Shown: in pieces, positions 26,675-36,179 of the stretch
Numbering within the stretch: the stretch's first letter is position 1
Layout of the letters: the number at the start of each line of letters is the position of its first letter
NCBI RefSeq assembly: GCF_000374045.1
Contig: NZ_KB893329.1
Coordinates: forward strand, 29,811-93,810
Reading direction: 5' to 3'
Length of the DNA: 64,000 nucleotides
Source: Segetibacter koreensis DSM 18137
Lineage (GTDB): Bacteria; Bacteroidota; Bacteroidia; Chitinophagales; Chitinophagaceae
Program-made: the position numbers and the translations under genes
Notes under the pieces: generated by a model
What the model was told of the DNA's origin: nothing
The model's input: only the letters and a program-made list of their open reading frames with translations
Databases searched by the model: none

Positions 26675-27649
26675 ATGATAAAATATCTATTTCTATCTTT
26701 CTTTTTAGTGTATTCGATTGGTATGAAAGCACAAACCAATAAAGCTTTGCCCGTTATTTTTGATACTGATATGGGCCCCGATTATGATGACGTAGGAGCC
26801 ATTACTTTGCTACATGCTTTTGCCGACAGTGGTAAGGCAAAAATATTAGCCACTATTGCCAGCACAAAATATGAAGGTGTTGCCGCTGTGCTTAACGTAT
26901 TTAATACATATTTTAAAAAAGCGGAGATACCTATAGGAGTTCCAAAAGGAAATGCATTAACACTAAAAGATTTCCAACATTGGACAGATACTTTAATAGC
27001 GAAATATCCACATACAATAAAAAGCAATGATGAAGTACCTGACGCAGTAGAATTGTATCGAAAGATTTTAGCAAAACAACCGGATAACAGCGTGACCATA
27101 ATAACTGTTGGGTTTTTAACCAATATTTCCAACTTACTTCAATCCAAACCCGATAAATATTCTTCTTTAAACGGAAAAGAACTGGTAAACAAAAAGGTAA
27201 AAAACATGGTAACCATGGGCGGTAAGTTTCCGGCAGGTAAAGAATTTAACATAGAGAAAGATGCGGTTGCATCTAAATATGCATACGAACATTTTGAAAA
27301 ACCTGTGTTATTTAGTGGTTTTGAAATAGGCGAAAAAATAAAAACAGGTTTGCCATTAGTAAATAATGATGCAATACAAAACAGCCCTGTTAAGGATGTG
27401 TTTTCTCTTTGTCTGCCAATGGCAAAAGAAGATAAGGAGGGCAGAATGAGTTGGGATGAAACGGCAGTATTTGTCGCCGTTGCAGGATATAAACCTTTTT
27501 ATACTCTTAAGAAAGGAACTATACAAATTGCAGATGACGGCAGTAACACGTGGAATGGAAACGGAACAAAGCATCATCATTTAGTAAAGGAACGGCCACC
27601 ATCAGAAGTGGAAAAAGTTATTAATGATTTAATGATACACCAGCCATAA
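26675..27649 (+). CDS. Exported nucleoside hydrolase
   Basis: A 324-residue enzyme of the inosine-uridine-preferring nucleoside hydrolase family. It has a signal peptide (residues 1-19, ending M-K-A-Q) and the calcium-binding motif D-T-D-M-G-P-D-Y-D-D at 30-39. Further conserved blocks are V-T-I-I-T-V-G, M-V-T-M-G-G and S-W-D-E-T-A-V near the C-terminus, which replaces the usual D of the metal site region. It would release ribose and a base from nucleosides in the periplasm. Its neighbours, a sugar transporter and ribokinase, can import and phosphorylate the ribose. Length matches the family. Confidence 0.88.
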   Translation: MIKYLFLSFFLVYSIGMKAQTNKALPVIFDTDMGPDYDDVGAITLLHAFADSGKAKILATIASTKYEGVAAVLNVFNTYFKKAEIPIGVPKGNALTLKDFQHWTDTLIAKYPHTIKSNDEVPDAVELYRKILAKQPDNSVTIITVGFLTNISNLLQSKPDKYSSLNGKELVNKKVKNMVTMGGKFPAGKEFNIEKDAVASKYAYEHFEKPVLFSGFEIGEKIKTGLPLVNNDAIQNSPVKDVFSLCLPMAKEDKEGRMSWDETAVFVAVAGYKPFYTLKKGTIQIADDGSNTWNGNGTKHHHLVKERPPSEVEKVINDLMIHQP

Positions 27650-27869
27650 GTACAGCCTATTTCGGTCACGAATGTTTAGATATGCAAGTAATCGTTAGTT
27701 TTTTTGTATTTTAATTATTTTACGAAACTCCTTTAAAATAATTTTCTACCGAAAAATGTTTTATGAGATTATTAAGATAACAAACACGAGTAAAGTTTTA
27801 AAAGTTGTCATGATATTAGTTAATTAATTTCTTTTTTTTATATTATCTTCCACCCATCAACAATTGCTT

Positions 27870-29111
27870 ATGGAAACAACAATAAGTACGGCAGTAAATG
27901 ACGCACCTGTAATAGAACCAGTTAATAAAATATCGCCGGTTGTTTCAAAGCGAATAACCTCTGTAGATGTATACAGGGGATTTGTGATGCTGCTGATGAT
28001 GGCGGAAGTACTTTCTTTTCATCGTGTATCTCAGTCTTTGCCTGATAGTTCGTTCTGGAGTTTTTTAGCTTTTAACCAAGATCATGTTCAGTGGGTTGGT
28101 TGCTCTCTTCATGACTTAATTCAACCTTCATTTTCTTTTTTAGTCGGTGTGGCGGTGCCTTATTCCATTGCCGGAAGATTAGCTAAGGGAGCGACCTACA
28201 GCCATTTGCTAAAGCACACAATCATCCGGTCGGTCATTTTAATATTACTTGGCATATTTCTGAGGTCAATGTCTGCCAAACAAACGTATTTTACTTTTGA
28301 AGACACGCTTACACAAATTGGCTTAGGTTATACTTTTCTCTTCATGCTCGGCTTCTCATCTTCAAAAACACAAATGATATCTCTTGTTTGTATTCTTGTT
28401 GGTTATTGGGCAGCCTTTGCCTTGTATCCGTTGCCCGGTGCTTCTTTTGATTATGCTTCTGCAGGCGTAACTCCTGATTTGCAATTTAACCTTCATGGTT
28501 TTGCCGCCCATTGGAATAAGAATACTAACCTGGCATGGGCCTTTGACAAATGGTTTTTGAATTTATTTCCTCGCGAAAAAACGTTTACAAACAATGAAGG
28601 TGGCTACGCAACACTTAGTTTTATCCCGACCCTCGGCACTATGATATTGGGCCTTATGGCAGGTAAGATTCTAAAATCATCCTTTAATAATGCACAGAAA
28701 ATAAAGCGTTTTATATTTTTTAGCATTGCCTTGTTTGCTTTAGGCCTTCTTTGTCATTTTACAGGAATTAATCCTATTGTAAAACGTATCTGGACACCTG
28801 CTTGGGTACTGTTTAGCGGCGGATGCTGCTTTTTGCTACTAGCCTTTTTTTATAGTGTTATTGATGTGTACAAAATAAAAAAATGGAGTTTTCCGCTCAT
28901 GGTAATTGGTATGAATTCCATTGCTGCTTATGTGATCGCGCACACGATATCTTCATTCATAGAAAGTTCTTTTTCTATTCATTTAGGCCAGCATTATGAC
29001 CAAGTGTTTGGCGACCCATATTCTTCACTTGTAAGGGGAGGATTAGTCCTTCTCATGGAATTTTATATTTTATATTGGATGTATAAGAGGAAAATCTTCC
29101 TTAAAATATAA
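27870..29111 (+). CDS. DUF5009 family membrane acyltransferase-like protein
   Basis: A 413-residue polytopic protein, started at ATG 27870; a TTG 6 bp upstream is less likely. After about 30 polar residues comes R-I-T-S-V-D-V-Y-R-G-F-V-M, the opening of the HGSNAT-like (heparan-alpha-glucosaminide N-acetyltransferase) family, then about ten membrane helices. An H-D-L-I-Q-P-S-F-S-F-L-V-G-V motif holds the conserved histidine of the family. In Bacteroidota such genes often accompany glycan degradation genes and may acetylate amino sugars across the membrane. The reaction here is unproven. Confidence 0.8.
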   Translation: METTISTAVNDAPVIEPVNKISPVVSKRITSVDVYRGFVMLLMMAEVLSFHRVSQSLPDSSFWSFLAFNQDHVQWVGCSLHDLIQPSFSFLVGVAVPYSIAGRLAKGATYSHLLKHTIIRSVILILLGIFLRSMSAKQTYFTFEDTLTQIGLGYTFLFMLGFSSSKTQMISLVCILVGYWAAFALYPLPGASFDYASAGVTPDLQFNLHGFAAHWNKNTNLAWAFDKWFLNLFPREKTFTNNEGGYATLSFIPTLGTMILGLMAGKILKSSFNNAQKIKRFIFFSIALFALGLLCHFTGINPIVKRIWTPAWVLFSGGCCFLLLAFFYSVIDVYKIKKWSFPLMVIGMNSIAAYVIAHTISSFIESSFSIHLGQHYDQVFGDPYSSLVRGGLVLLMEFYILYWMYKRKIFLKI

Positions 29112-29394
29112 AGTAAAAATCAACTGTTCACTGATTGATCAATTATTTCTGCGGGTAAATAAAATACCCGAAAACTTTATTTCAGCACGTTTTCTTTTAC
29201 GACAAAAGGAAAAATAAGATGTTGTTAGCGGTTTGTGAAAACAGGTTCACTGTAAAACAGGACGATTCATGTGAAATGCACAGACGAAAGCTAAAATTTT
29301 TTAATTTAAAATTAAGTCTTTATTACTGTAGCAAATTTTGATATTCGTTTATTGCCGTTTTACTTTGCAGCTAGATTTTTCCTAATTCGTATTT

Positions 29395-29571
29395 ATGAGA
29401 AAATATTTGTCTGAAAAAAATGCCTTGACGGTGGTAGCTAGCTTGTTTTGTTTAGTGATGATGATTATTGCGTTATTTAACAAACAATCTTTTTGGGAAG
29501 CAATTGCTTTCGCTTTAGCATTTAGTTTTTCTGTTGAACTAGTATGTCATAGAGCCAGAGAAAACAAATAA
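29395..29571 (+). CDS. Small hypothetical membrane protein (58 residues)
   Basis: ATG 29395 to TAA 29571. Two hydrophobic stretches, at about residues 11-28 and 33-50, are joined by N-K-Q-S-F-W-E, with charged ends (M-R-K-Y-L-S-E-K-N and R-A-R-E-N-K), as expected for a two-helix inner-membrane protein. The frame fills most of the gap between the DUF5009 gene and convergent rnz. No family is recognised. Support is the clean start, the plausible topology and the lack of another explanation for the stretch. Confidence 0.5.
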   Translation: MRKYLSEKNALTVVASLFCLVMMIIALFNKQSFWEAIAFALAFSFSVELVCHRARENK

Positions 29572-29639
29572 GAACTGCTGTTTTGTCTATCTTGTACCAG
29601 TTGCCGAGACCTCGTGGAATTTTACAATAATTTTTGGAA

Positions 29640-30545
29640 TTATAGTACCCTGTAGGTGACGCCTTCAATTGCCAGATCAGTGGCTGGAAAAATTTCGCGT
29701 GCTTCATCAAGAAATTGATTAAGCTCTTCGTATTTGCTGCTAAAATGACCTATTAATAAATTTTTTGCATTTGCTCTCAATGCAATATCTGCTGCCTGCG
29801 CTGTGGTGGAATGAAATCTTTGTTTGGCACGGTCATTAAGATCTTTGAGATAAGTAGTTTCATGATATAAAAGCGTCACATCCTTTACTTTTTCTGCTAC
29901 CGAGAGGTTATACATGGTATCTCCACAGTAGGCATAGCTTTTTGCGGGGCTATTTGCAATAGTTACATTTTCATTTAAGATCAGTTGCCCGTTTTCAGTA
30001 ACAATATTCTCTCCCAGTTTTAGACGCTCATAATAACCAGCAGGTAAATGATAAGAACCGATCGTTTCTTTATTGATTTTTCTTGGTTTTTTCTTTTCTC
30101 TGAATATGAATCCCCAACACTCAATACGATGAAATACCCGGAAACATTCTACCGTAAATTTCGGATCATCTAACAGTATTCCTTCGCTTTCTAAGGGGTG
30201 AAAATGCAGCGTATAGCCAAACTGTGTGTCTGCTGCCTGCAGCATTAAGTCTAATATTGGCATTATAAGTGGTGGCCCATATAAATGTAAATCAGTATCT
30301 CTGCCCAATAATCCCATACTGGTTATAAGGCCTGGCAGTCCAAAGTAGTGATCACCATGCAAATGCGAAATAAAAATGTGGTTGATCCGGCTTCTCCTGA
30401 TTTTATATCGCGCTAACTGCATTTGTGTTCCTTCACCACAGTCAATTAAAAATTGAAACTGATCGAGAGTAACCACTTGGGAAGTTGGATGCCGGTCGTA
30501 AGCCGGTAATGCTGAATTATTGCCTAATATGGTTACTCCAAACAT
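29640..30545 (-). CDS. rnz: Ribonuclease Z
   Basis: A 301-residue metallo-beta-lactamase-fold nuclease that removes the 3' trailer from tRNA precursors. It shows the zinc motif H-L-H-G-D-H at 61-66 and the upstream I-D-C-G-E-G-T-Q. A Y-C-G-D-T block and the final I-G-H-F-S-S-K-Y also fit. Length is that of the short-form bacterial enzyme (about 300-310). It follows the STAS-like gene at 211 bp on the same strand. I see nothing unusual in the active site. Confidence 0.94.
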   Translation of the reverse strand: MFGVTILGNNSALPAYDRHPTSQVVTLDQFQFLIDCGEGTQMQLARYKIRRSRINHIFISHLHGDHYFGLPGLITSMGLLGRDTDLHLYGPPLIMPILDLMLQAADTQFGYTLHFHPLESEGILLDDPKFTVECFRVFHRIECWGFIFREKKKPRKINKETIGSYHLPAGYYERLKLGENIVTENGQLILNENVTIANSPAKSYAYCGDTMYNLSVAEKVKDVTLLYHETTYLKDLNDRAKQRFHSTTAQAADIALRANAKNLLIGHFSSKYEELNQFLDEAREIFPATDLAIEGVTYRVL

Positions 30546-30756
30546 TACTGAAGATAAGATTTCTTTTTTTGCGGGGTAAAGATAGCAGAATTAGAGTTTC
30601 GTTGAAGGCCTTTAGTAAGAAGGGCTTCGGAGGCAGCATGGTAAAATAAGCGGTTAATTAGCAATTACCTGCCAACGGTGATTTGGGCAAGGATCGAAAC
30701 AGCCGGTAAAAAACTTTGCGAGGCAAAAAAATTATATTACAACCCTATTTAGATAA

Positions 30757-31146
30757 CTAACTTTCCTCTCCTGTTTCTTCGTCAAGAAGTTCTCTTTCTA
30801 TTTCTTCCATTTGCACAATGTCCCAGGCTTCGCTTTCAGTTGGGGTAATGTTCATTACTTCCATTAATTCCATTTCCTCAAGTCTGTCTTCGAGCGTACG
30901 ACTTAGTTCACAAACAACAAAAGACGCATTGTTTTCATAAAATAATTGTTGTAATTGTGCCAATTCTTCAGCACCTTTATCTTCAATTGTTTCCAGTGCC
31001 GAAAGTTTTAATACCACATTTTTAATCTTTTGCTGTAGAAATTTCGTAACTAATTGAGAAAGGTCTGCTGCAATATTGGCAGATAATATTGGTTCCATTA
31101 GTGTTATAGCATAAAATTTCTCTTTGGTATCAATTTTGACCTTCAT
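30757..31146 (-). CDS. STAS-domain-like protein without the phospho-acceptor serine
   Basis: A 129-residue protein, started at the ATG complementary to 31144-31146. A longer frame from 31197 would add 17 residues without improving the fold. The order of strands and helices fits a STAS domain (I-T-L-M-E-P-I-L-S-A-N, then N-V-V-L-K-L-S-A-L-E-T-I-E-D-K-G-A-E-E-L). The position of the D-S-S-G loop reads E-D-K-G, so the serine phosphorylated in anti-anti-sigma factors is missing. The C-terminus is very acidic (E-E-I-E-R-E-L-L-D-E-E-T-G-E-E-S). It is divergent from clpC and upstream of rnz. Function unknown. Confidence 0.7.
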   Translation of the reverse strand: MKVKIDTKEKFYAITLMEPILSANIAADLSQLVTKFLQQKIKNVVLKLSALETIEDKGAEELAQLQQLFYENNASFVVCELSRTLEDRLEEMELMEVMNITPTESEAWDIVQMEEIERELLDEETGEES

Positions 31147-31235
31147 GATTACAGTTTGATTAACAAATGTGGATAACGACACATACTCAAGCTTCAAAAA
31201 TATTCGTTATTATTGTATCAAGCAATTTAAACTAT

Positions 31236-33773
31236 ATGGATAATAATTTTTCAGCCCAGGTAAAGGAAATTATTTCATTCAGCAGAGAGGAAGCTCTCAG
31301 GCTGGGAAATGATTTTATAGGGACGGAGCATTTGCTGCTAGGTTTAATCAGAGAGGGCGAAAATACAGCTATCCGCATTTTAAAAACATTAAATGTAGAC
31401 CTGTATGAACTTCGCAAAGAGGTAGAACTTGCAGTAAAAGATAAAACAGGAAAGAACATCGCAAACATCAACAGTCTACCATTAACTAAGCAGGCTGAAA
31501 AAGTGATTCGTGTAACGGTTCTGGAAGCGAAGGCTCTTAAAAGCCCGCTTGTGGAAACTGAACACCTTATGCTTTCAATTTTAAAAAACAAAGAAAATAT
31601 AGCTACACAGATATTAAACCAATTTGATGTGGACTATGATGTCTTTAGAAATGAATTGGGCATGGTAAGAAGCAGCGACCCAAGAAGCGAATATACCGAA
31701 GACAATGACGATGATTTTGATGAAGACAGGAAAGGCTATGCGGGACAGCAGCGTGCTAAGCAGCAAAGCAACCCTAAAAGCAAGACACCAGTACTTGACA
31801 ACTTCGGTCGCGATATCACGAAATTAGCGGAGAGTGGTTCATTAGACCCAATAGTCGGCCGCGAAAAGGAAATTGAGAGAGTGAGCCAGATATTGAGTCG
31901 CCGTAAAAAGAATAACCCAATATTGATTGGTGAGCCGGGTGTGGGTAAGACAGCTATTGTCGAGGGCCTTGCTTTGCGAATAGTGCAAAGAAAAGTTAGT
32001 CGTGTTCTGTTTGACAAAAGAGTGATCAGCCTTGACCTCGCAGCACTTGTTGCCGGAACCAAATATCGCGGACAGTTCGAAGAAAGAATGAAAGCAATCA
32101 TGAACGAACTGGAGAAAAACCGTGACGTGATTTTGTTTATTGATGAAATTCATACTATTGTCGGTGCTGGTGGTGCCAGTGGATCTCTCGATGCTTCAAA
32201 CATCTTTAAGCCAGCATTGGCAAGAGGAGAACTGCAATGCATTGGAGCCTCTACTTTAGATGAATATAGAATGTACATTGAGAAAGATGGAGCTTTGGAC
32301 CGTCGTTTTCAAAAGGTGTTAGTAGAGCCACCTTCCGTTGAAGAAACTATTCAGATTCTTACAAATATTCAAAGCAAATACGAGGATTATCACAGCGTTT
32401 CTTATTCAACCGATGCAATTGAAGCGTGTGTGAAGCTAAGTGACAGGTATATGACAGATCGTTTGTTGCCAGATAAAGCAATAGATGTTTTGGATGAAGT
32501 AGGTGCCAGAGTTCACCTGAAGAACATAAATGTACCTAAAGAGATTTTAGACCTTGAAAAGAAAATTGAAGATATAAAGCTCGAAAAAAACAAGGTCGTA
32601 AAAAGCCAGCGTTTTGAAGAAGCAGCAGCTCTTCGTGACACAGAGAAGCGTTTAGGCGAAGCTCTTGAAAAGGCTAAAACCTCTTGGGAAGAAGAAAGCA
32701 GAAATAAGCGTTACCCGATAGATGAAGAAGCTATTGCAGAAGTGGTAAGTATGATGACAGGTATACCTGTTAAACGCATGGTAGAGGCTGAAACTGAAAA
32801 GTTGCGCCGCATGCCTGAAGACATGAAAGCAATGGTTGTCGGACAAAAAGAGGCTATTTCAAAAGTGACCAAAGCTATACAGAGAAATCGTGTAGGTTTG
32901 AAAGATCCGAAAAAACCGATTGGTACTTTCATTTTCTTAGGACCTACAGGTGTTGGTAAAACGGAATTGGCTCGTTCTTTGGCGAGGTACATGTTTGACA
33001 GTGAAGATGCATTAATACGCATTGACATGAGTGAATATATGGAAAAATTCACCGTAAGCCGGCTCGTTGGTGCTCCTCCCGGTTACGTAGGTTATGAAGA
33101 AGGTGGACAGCTTACCGAGAAAGTCAGACGTAAGCCTTATAGTGTGGTTTTACTTGATGAGATTGAAAAAGCTCACCCCGATATTTATAATATACTATTA
33201 CAGGTACTGGATGATGGTCAGTTGACAGACGGTTTGGGCAGAAGGATTGATTTTAAGAATACACTTATTATCATGACATCCAACATTGGCGCGCGTCAAT
33301 TGAAAGAATTTGGTGATGGTGTAGGTTTTGCGACAGCAAGCAGGGTACAAAATGCCGAAGAGAATAACAAGGCGGTAATTGAGAAGGCGCTGAAACGTAC
33401 TTTTTCTCCTGAGTTCCTTAACAGGATCGATGATGTAGTAATCTTTAATTCATTAACAAAGGAGAACATTTTTGAAATAATAGATATTCTGATGAAAGGG
33501 GTGGTGAAGCGTTTGTCAAATCTGGGCTTTAGCCTTGAATTAACAACCGAAGCCAAAGATTTTATCGCAGATAAAGGATATGATGAACAGTTTGGCGCAA
33601 GACCTCTGCACAGGGCTATCCAGAAATACCTGGAAGATGAGTTGGCAGAAGAAATATTAAGTATGAACGTAAAGCAGGGAGATGTCTTGATAGGTGAACT
33701 TGATAAGGAAAAGGAAAAGATAGTTTTTAGTATAAAAGAAAAAATAGAAGAAAAAGAACAAAGTAAAGCATAG
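31236..33773 (+). CDS. clpC: ATP-dependent Clp protease ATP-binding subunit ClpC
   Basis: An 845-residue Hsp100 unfoldase, started at ATG 31236 where the Clp N-domain begins ([16 protein letters not shown]). Two N-domain repeats, an acidic linker (D-N-D-D-D-F-D-E-D) and AAA1 with Walker A G-E-P-G-V-G-K-T at 232-239 are followed by a short coiled middle domain with a UVR-like motif (F-E-E-A-A-A-L-R-D). AAA2 has G-P-T-G-V-G-K-T at 569-576, then S-E-Y-M-E-K. The UVR-like middle domain separates ClpC from ClpB. It feeds proteins to ClpP. It is a single-gene unit closed by a strong terminator. Confidence 0.94.
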   Translation: MDNNFSAQVKEIISFSREEALRLGNDFIGTEHLLLGLIREGENTAIRILKTLNVDLYELRKEVELAVKDKTGKNIANINSLPLTKQAEKVIRVTVLEAKALKSPLVETEHLMLSILKNKENIATQILNQFDVDYDVFRNELGMVRSSDPRSEYTEDNDDDFDEDRKGYAGQQRAKQQSNPKSKTPVLDNFGRDITKLAESGSLDPIVGREKEIERVSQILSRRKKNNPILIGEPGVGKTAIVEGLALRIVQRKVSRVLFDKRVISLDLAALVAGTKYRGQFEERMKAIMNELEKNRDVILFIDEIHTIVGAGGASGSLDASNIFKPALARGELQCIGASTLDEYRMYIEKDGALDRRFQKVLVEPPSVEETIQILTNIQSKYEDYHSVSYSTDAIEACVKLSDRYMTDRLLPDKAIDVLDEVGARVHLKNINVPKEILDLEKKIEDIKLEKNKVVKSQRFEEAAALRDTEKRLGEALEKAKTSWEEESRNKRYPIDEEAIAEVVSMMTGIPVKRMVEAETEKLRRMPEDMKAMVVGQKEAISKVTKAIQRNRVGLKDPKKPIGTFIFLGPTGVGKTELARSLARYMFDSEDALIRIDMSEYMEKFTVSRLVGAPPGYVGYEEGGQLTEKVRRKPYSVVLLDEIEKAHPDIYNILLQVLDDGQLTDGLGRRIDFKNTLIIMTSNIGARQLKEFGDGVGFATASRVQNAEENNKAVIEKALKRTFSPEFLNRIDDVVIFNSLTKENIFEIIDILMKGVVKRLSNLGFSLELTTEAKDFIADKGYDEQFGARPLHRAIQKYLEDELAEEILSMNVKQGDVLIGELDKEKEKIVFSIKEKIEEKEQSKA

Positions 33774-33794
33774 TTTCATTATTTTTAGTTTTTT

Positions 33795-33829
33795 AAGCCA
33801 TCCAACCTTTCGGTTGGGTGGCTTTTTTG
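33795..33829 (+). terminator. Rho-independent terminator after clpC
   Basis: A 13-bp stem with one G-U pair, AAGCCATCCAACC (33795-33807) with GGTTGGGTGGCTT (33812-33824), around the tetraloop TTTC. It is followed by a T-run. It lies 22 bp after the clpC stop. Confidence 0.92.
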
Positions 33830-34023
33830 TCTAAAGAATGTCTCGAGTTGCACGATATAAATGGCAATGCTCACGTGTTCTTTTTGGAGGTCGTTTTTCA
33901 GGTCTTTTTGTAACGGCTTTTTTAGCTGTTAATTTTAAAGGTTAATATTAAGGCAGTCCCGTTCTATTTTTAATTTTTTCCTTCATTTGTTTCATTTTTG
34001 CATGAGCAATTTCTGCTATTACA

Positions 34024-34722
34024 ATGAAAAAAATTATCATAACAATAGATGGTTACTCTTCGTGTGGCAAAAGCACGTTGGCAAAGGCGCTGGCAGCAGA
34101 GCTTAACTACGTCTTTATAGACAGCGGGGCAATGTATAGGGCTATAACGTTGTATTTTCTTCGTAACCATGTAGATTGGAATATTCGGGAGGAAGTACTC
34201 AAAGCGCTAAAAAACATATCACTTGAATTCATTTACAACTATATAACTGGTATAAGTGAAATACATCTTAACGATGAAAATGTTGAATGGCTGATAAGGG
34301 ATATGGTGGTAGCCGAAAATGTAAGTGAGGTAGCTGCAGTAAAAGAAGTGCGTGAATTTGCAGTAGCACAGCAACAAAAGATGGGTGGTGAAAAAGGCAT
34401 TGTAATGGACGGAAGAGATATAGGTACAACTGTTTTTCCGGATGCCGAACTGAAAATTTTTTTAACTGCTGATCCGGCGGTAAGAGTTGAGCGAAGGTTC
34501 AAAGAAATGTTTACTAAAAATCCAAATATTACCATCGATGAGGTTAAGACTAATCTTGAGATGAGAGATTTTATTGATAGCAATCGCGAATTTAGCCCTT
34601 TGAGAAAAGCGGAGGATGCAGTTGTTATAGATAACTCTAATCTTACATTGAAAGAGCAATTTAAGCTTGCAATGAAGCTTGTAAAAGAAAAAACGGAAGT
34701 TAGGGAGCTAAACCACAACTAA
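34024..34722 (+). CDS. cmk: Cytidylate kinase
   Basis: A 232-residue P-loop kinase phosphorylating CMP/dCMP. The P-loop reads D-G-Y-S-S-C-G-K-S-T at about 9-18, followed by F-I-D-S-G-A-M-Y-R-A. M-D-G-R-D-I-G-T-T-V-F-P-D-A is the conserved substrate block, and D-S-N-R-E-F-S-P-L precedes the C-terminal helix. Length is usual (220-230). It stands alone, convergent with ispH, and I see no strong terminator in the 87 bp between them. Confidence 0.94.
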   Translation: MKKIIITIDGYSSCGKSTLAKALAAELNYVFIDSGAMYRAITLYFLRNHVDWNIREEVLKALKNISLEFIYNYITGISEIHLNDENVEWLIRDMVVAENVSEVAAVKEVREFAVAQQQKMGGEKGIVMDGRDIGTTVFPDAELKIFLTADPAVRVERRFKEMFTKNPNITIDEVKTNLEMRDFIDSNREFSPLRKAEDAVVIDNSNLTLKEQFKLAMKLVKEKTEVRELNHN

Positions 34723-34809
34723 CTATTGCAGGTAAATTTTAAGTTCTTTTACAAATTCAGGTTCTTTTTTCGAAACATATATTATTAGGTGCTCTAAATG
34801 GTATCAGCC

Positions 34810-36036
34810 TTATTTGATAGAATTTATTATTTCTTCTACAGTTTTCTCAATTTTGTAAAAAGAGATTAATTTTCTAATTACAGACTCTACTACCGCATCA
34901 GGACAGCTTGCACCGCTTGTTATTAAAACTTTTAAAGGTCTTTTATCAGTAAGATAATTTACAGAATGTAATTCCTGTTTTGTATGAAAGTTGTAATGAA
35001 GAATTTCCTTGTCCGATAAAATTTTATCCGCAGAATTAATATAGTAAGTCGGAAGCTTTTCTTCACATAATTCAACCAGATGGGAAGTGTTACTGCTGTT
35101 ATATCCGCCTACCACTATAGCCAGGTTTGCATCAGTAGTAAGCAGTTCATATACAGCGGTTTGATTGTCATTTGTAGCATAACAAAGTGTATCCCGGGTA
35201 TCTGCGAAACGTTCGTCTAAGTTGTCAGCATTTAACCCGTAGTGCTGTATCATTTGCTGTTTCAAATAATCACTTATAGCTTGGGTATCATTTGCTAGCA
35301 TGGTTGTTTGATTTACCACACCAATTCTTCCCAGGTCCTTTTCCACATCAAAGTTCTCAGAATATCTTCCTTTAAATTCTGTATAAAATTCTGCGGCAGA
35401 TTTTTCCCCGGTTATATATTTTGCAAGCTCTACTGTTTCCTTCATGTCATTGACAACAACAGTGGGCGTATTGGCAGCGCTATGACTAAATGTAGCACGT
35501 GTTTCTTCATGTGTCGGTTTGCCATGAACTACGATGCTATATCCTTTTTTCGCAATTTGCTCGCTTCTGTTCCACACCTTCTCTACAAACGGGCACGTGG
35601 TGTTGTACTTTTCTGTTTTGATGCCTATTGCATTCAGTTTGGCTTCTATTGCAAGAGTAGTTCCGAAAGCAGGTACAATTACAACATCATCCGCAGTAAG
35701 TTCATCAAAATTTATTAGAAAATTACCTTTTGTATCTTGCAGAAACCGAACTCCCCTCTGGATGAGATCAGCATTTACCTGCGGATTATGAATCATTTCG
35801 CTTAATAAAAAGATACGCTTTCCCTGGTTTTCTTCAATTGTTCTAAAAGCAATTTCTATCGCATTTTCCACCCCATAGCAAAAACCAAAATGTCTGGCGA
35901 GATAAATGCGAATCGGTCCAAAATCTAAAAGCGTAGGCGTAAAATCCTTTTTAAGCTTATCAGACTCTTTTCTCTTGTTTTTAACAGCGCTGATTAAACT
36001 GCTTCGGTAAATGTTAGGTACGTTAAACTTTTTCAT
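34810..36036 (-). CDS. ispH: 4-hydroxy-3-methylbut-2-enyl diphosphate reductase
   Basis: A 408-residue iron-sulfur enzyme, the last step of the MEP isoprenoid pathway. The start chosen is the ATG complementary to 36034-36036 (M-K-K-F-N-V-P); nine more codons upstream are open but look like leader. Three cluster cysteines are visible in F-G-F-C-Y-G-V-E, N-T-T-C-P-F-V and S-G-A-S-C-P-D. H-G-K-P-T-H-E-E-T is the substrate loop. It is about 90 residues longer than the E. coli enzyme, through an N-terminal extension and an internal segment near 215-300, a form I associate with Bacteroidota. Confidence 0.93.
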   Translation of the reverse strand: MKKFNVPNIYRSSLISAVKNKRKESDKLKKDFTPTLLDFGPIRIYLARHFGFCYGVENAIEIAFRTIEENQGKRIFLLSEMIHNPQVNADLIQRGVRFLQDTKGNFLINFDELTADDVVIVPAFGTTLAIEAKLNAIGIKTEKYNTTCPFVEKVWNRSEQIAKKGYSIVVHGKPTHEETRATFSHSAANTPTVVVNDMKETVELAKYITGEKSAAEFYTEFKGRYSENFDVEKDLGRIGVVNQTTMLANDTQAISDYLKQQMIQHYGLNADNLDERFADTRDTLCYATNDNQTAVYELLTTDANLAIVVGGYNSSNTSHLVELCEEKLPTYYINSADKILSDKEILHYNFHTKQELHSVNYLTDKRPLKVLITSGASCPDAVVESVIRKLISFYKIEKTVEEIINSIK

Positions 36037-36179
36037 AACTTTTATAACCCTGCAAATGTACAACCTGCTAAAGAATAAGAATGTTAAGTAGCGGTTTATA
36101 ACTGAAAAGCTTTTATTTGTCTTAAAACCGATACATAAAAGTAACCTGCAAACATTTATATTTATCCAAATATATTACT

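Noticed and set aside
31736..32153. Two long minus-strand frames inside clpC
   Set aside because: They are antisense to the conserved AAA1 domain; codon constraint of the real gene explains the open frames.
35308..35791. Plus-strand frames of 136 and 85 codons inside ispH
   Set aside because: They are antisense to the ispH coding sequence, with cysteine- and phenylalanine-rich composition and no homology that I recognise.
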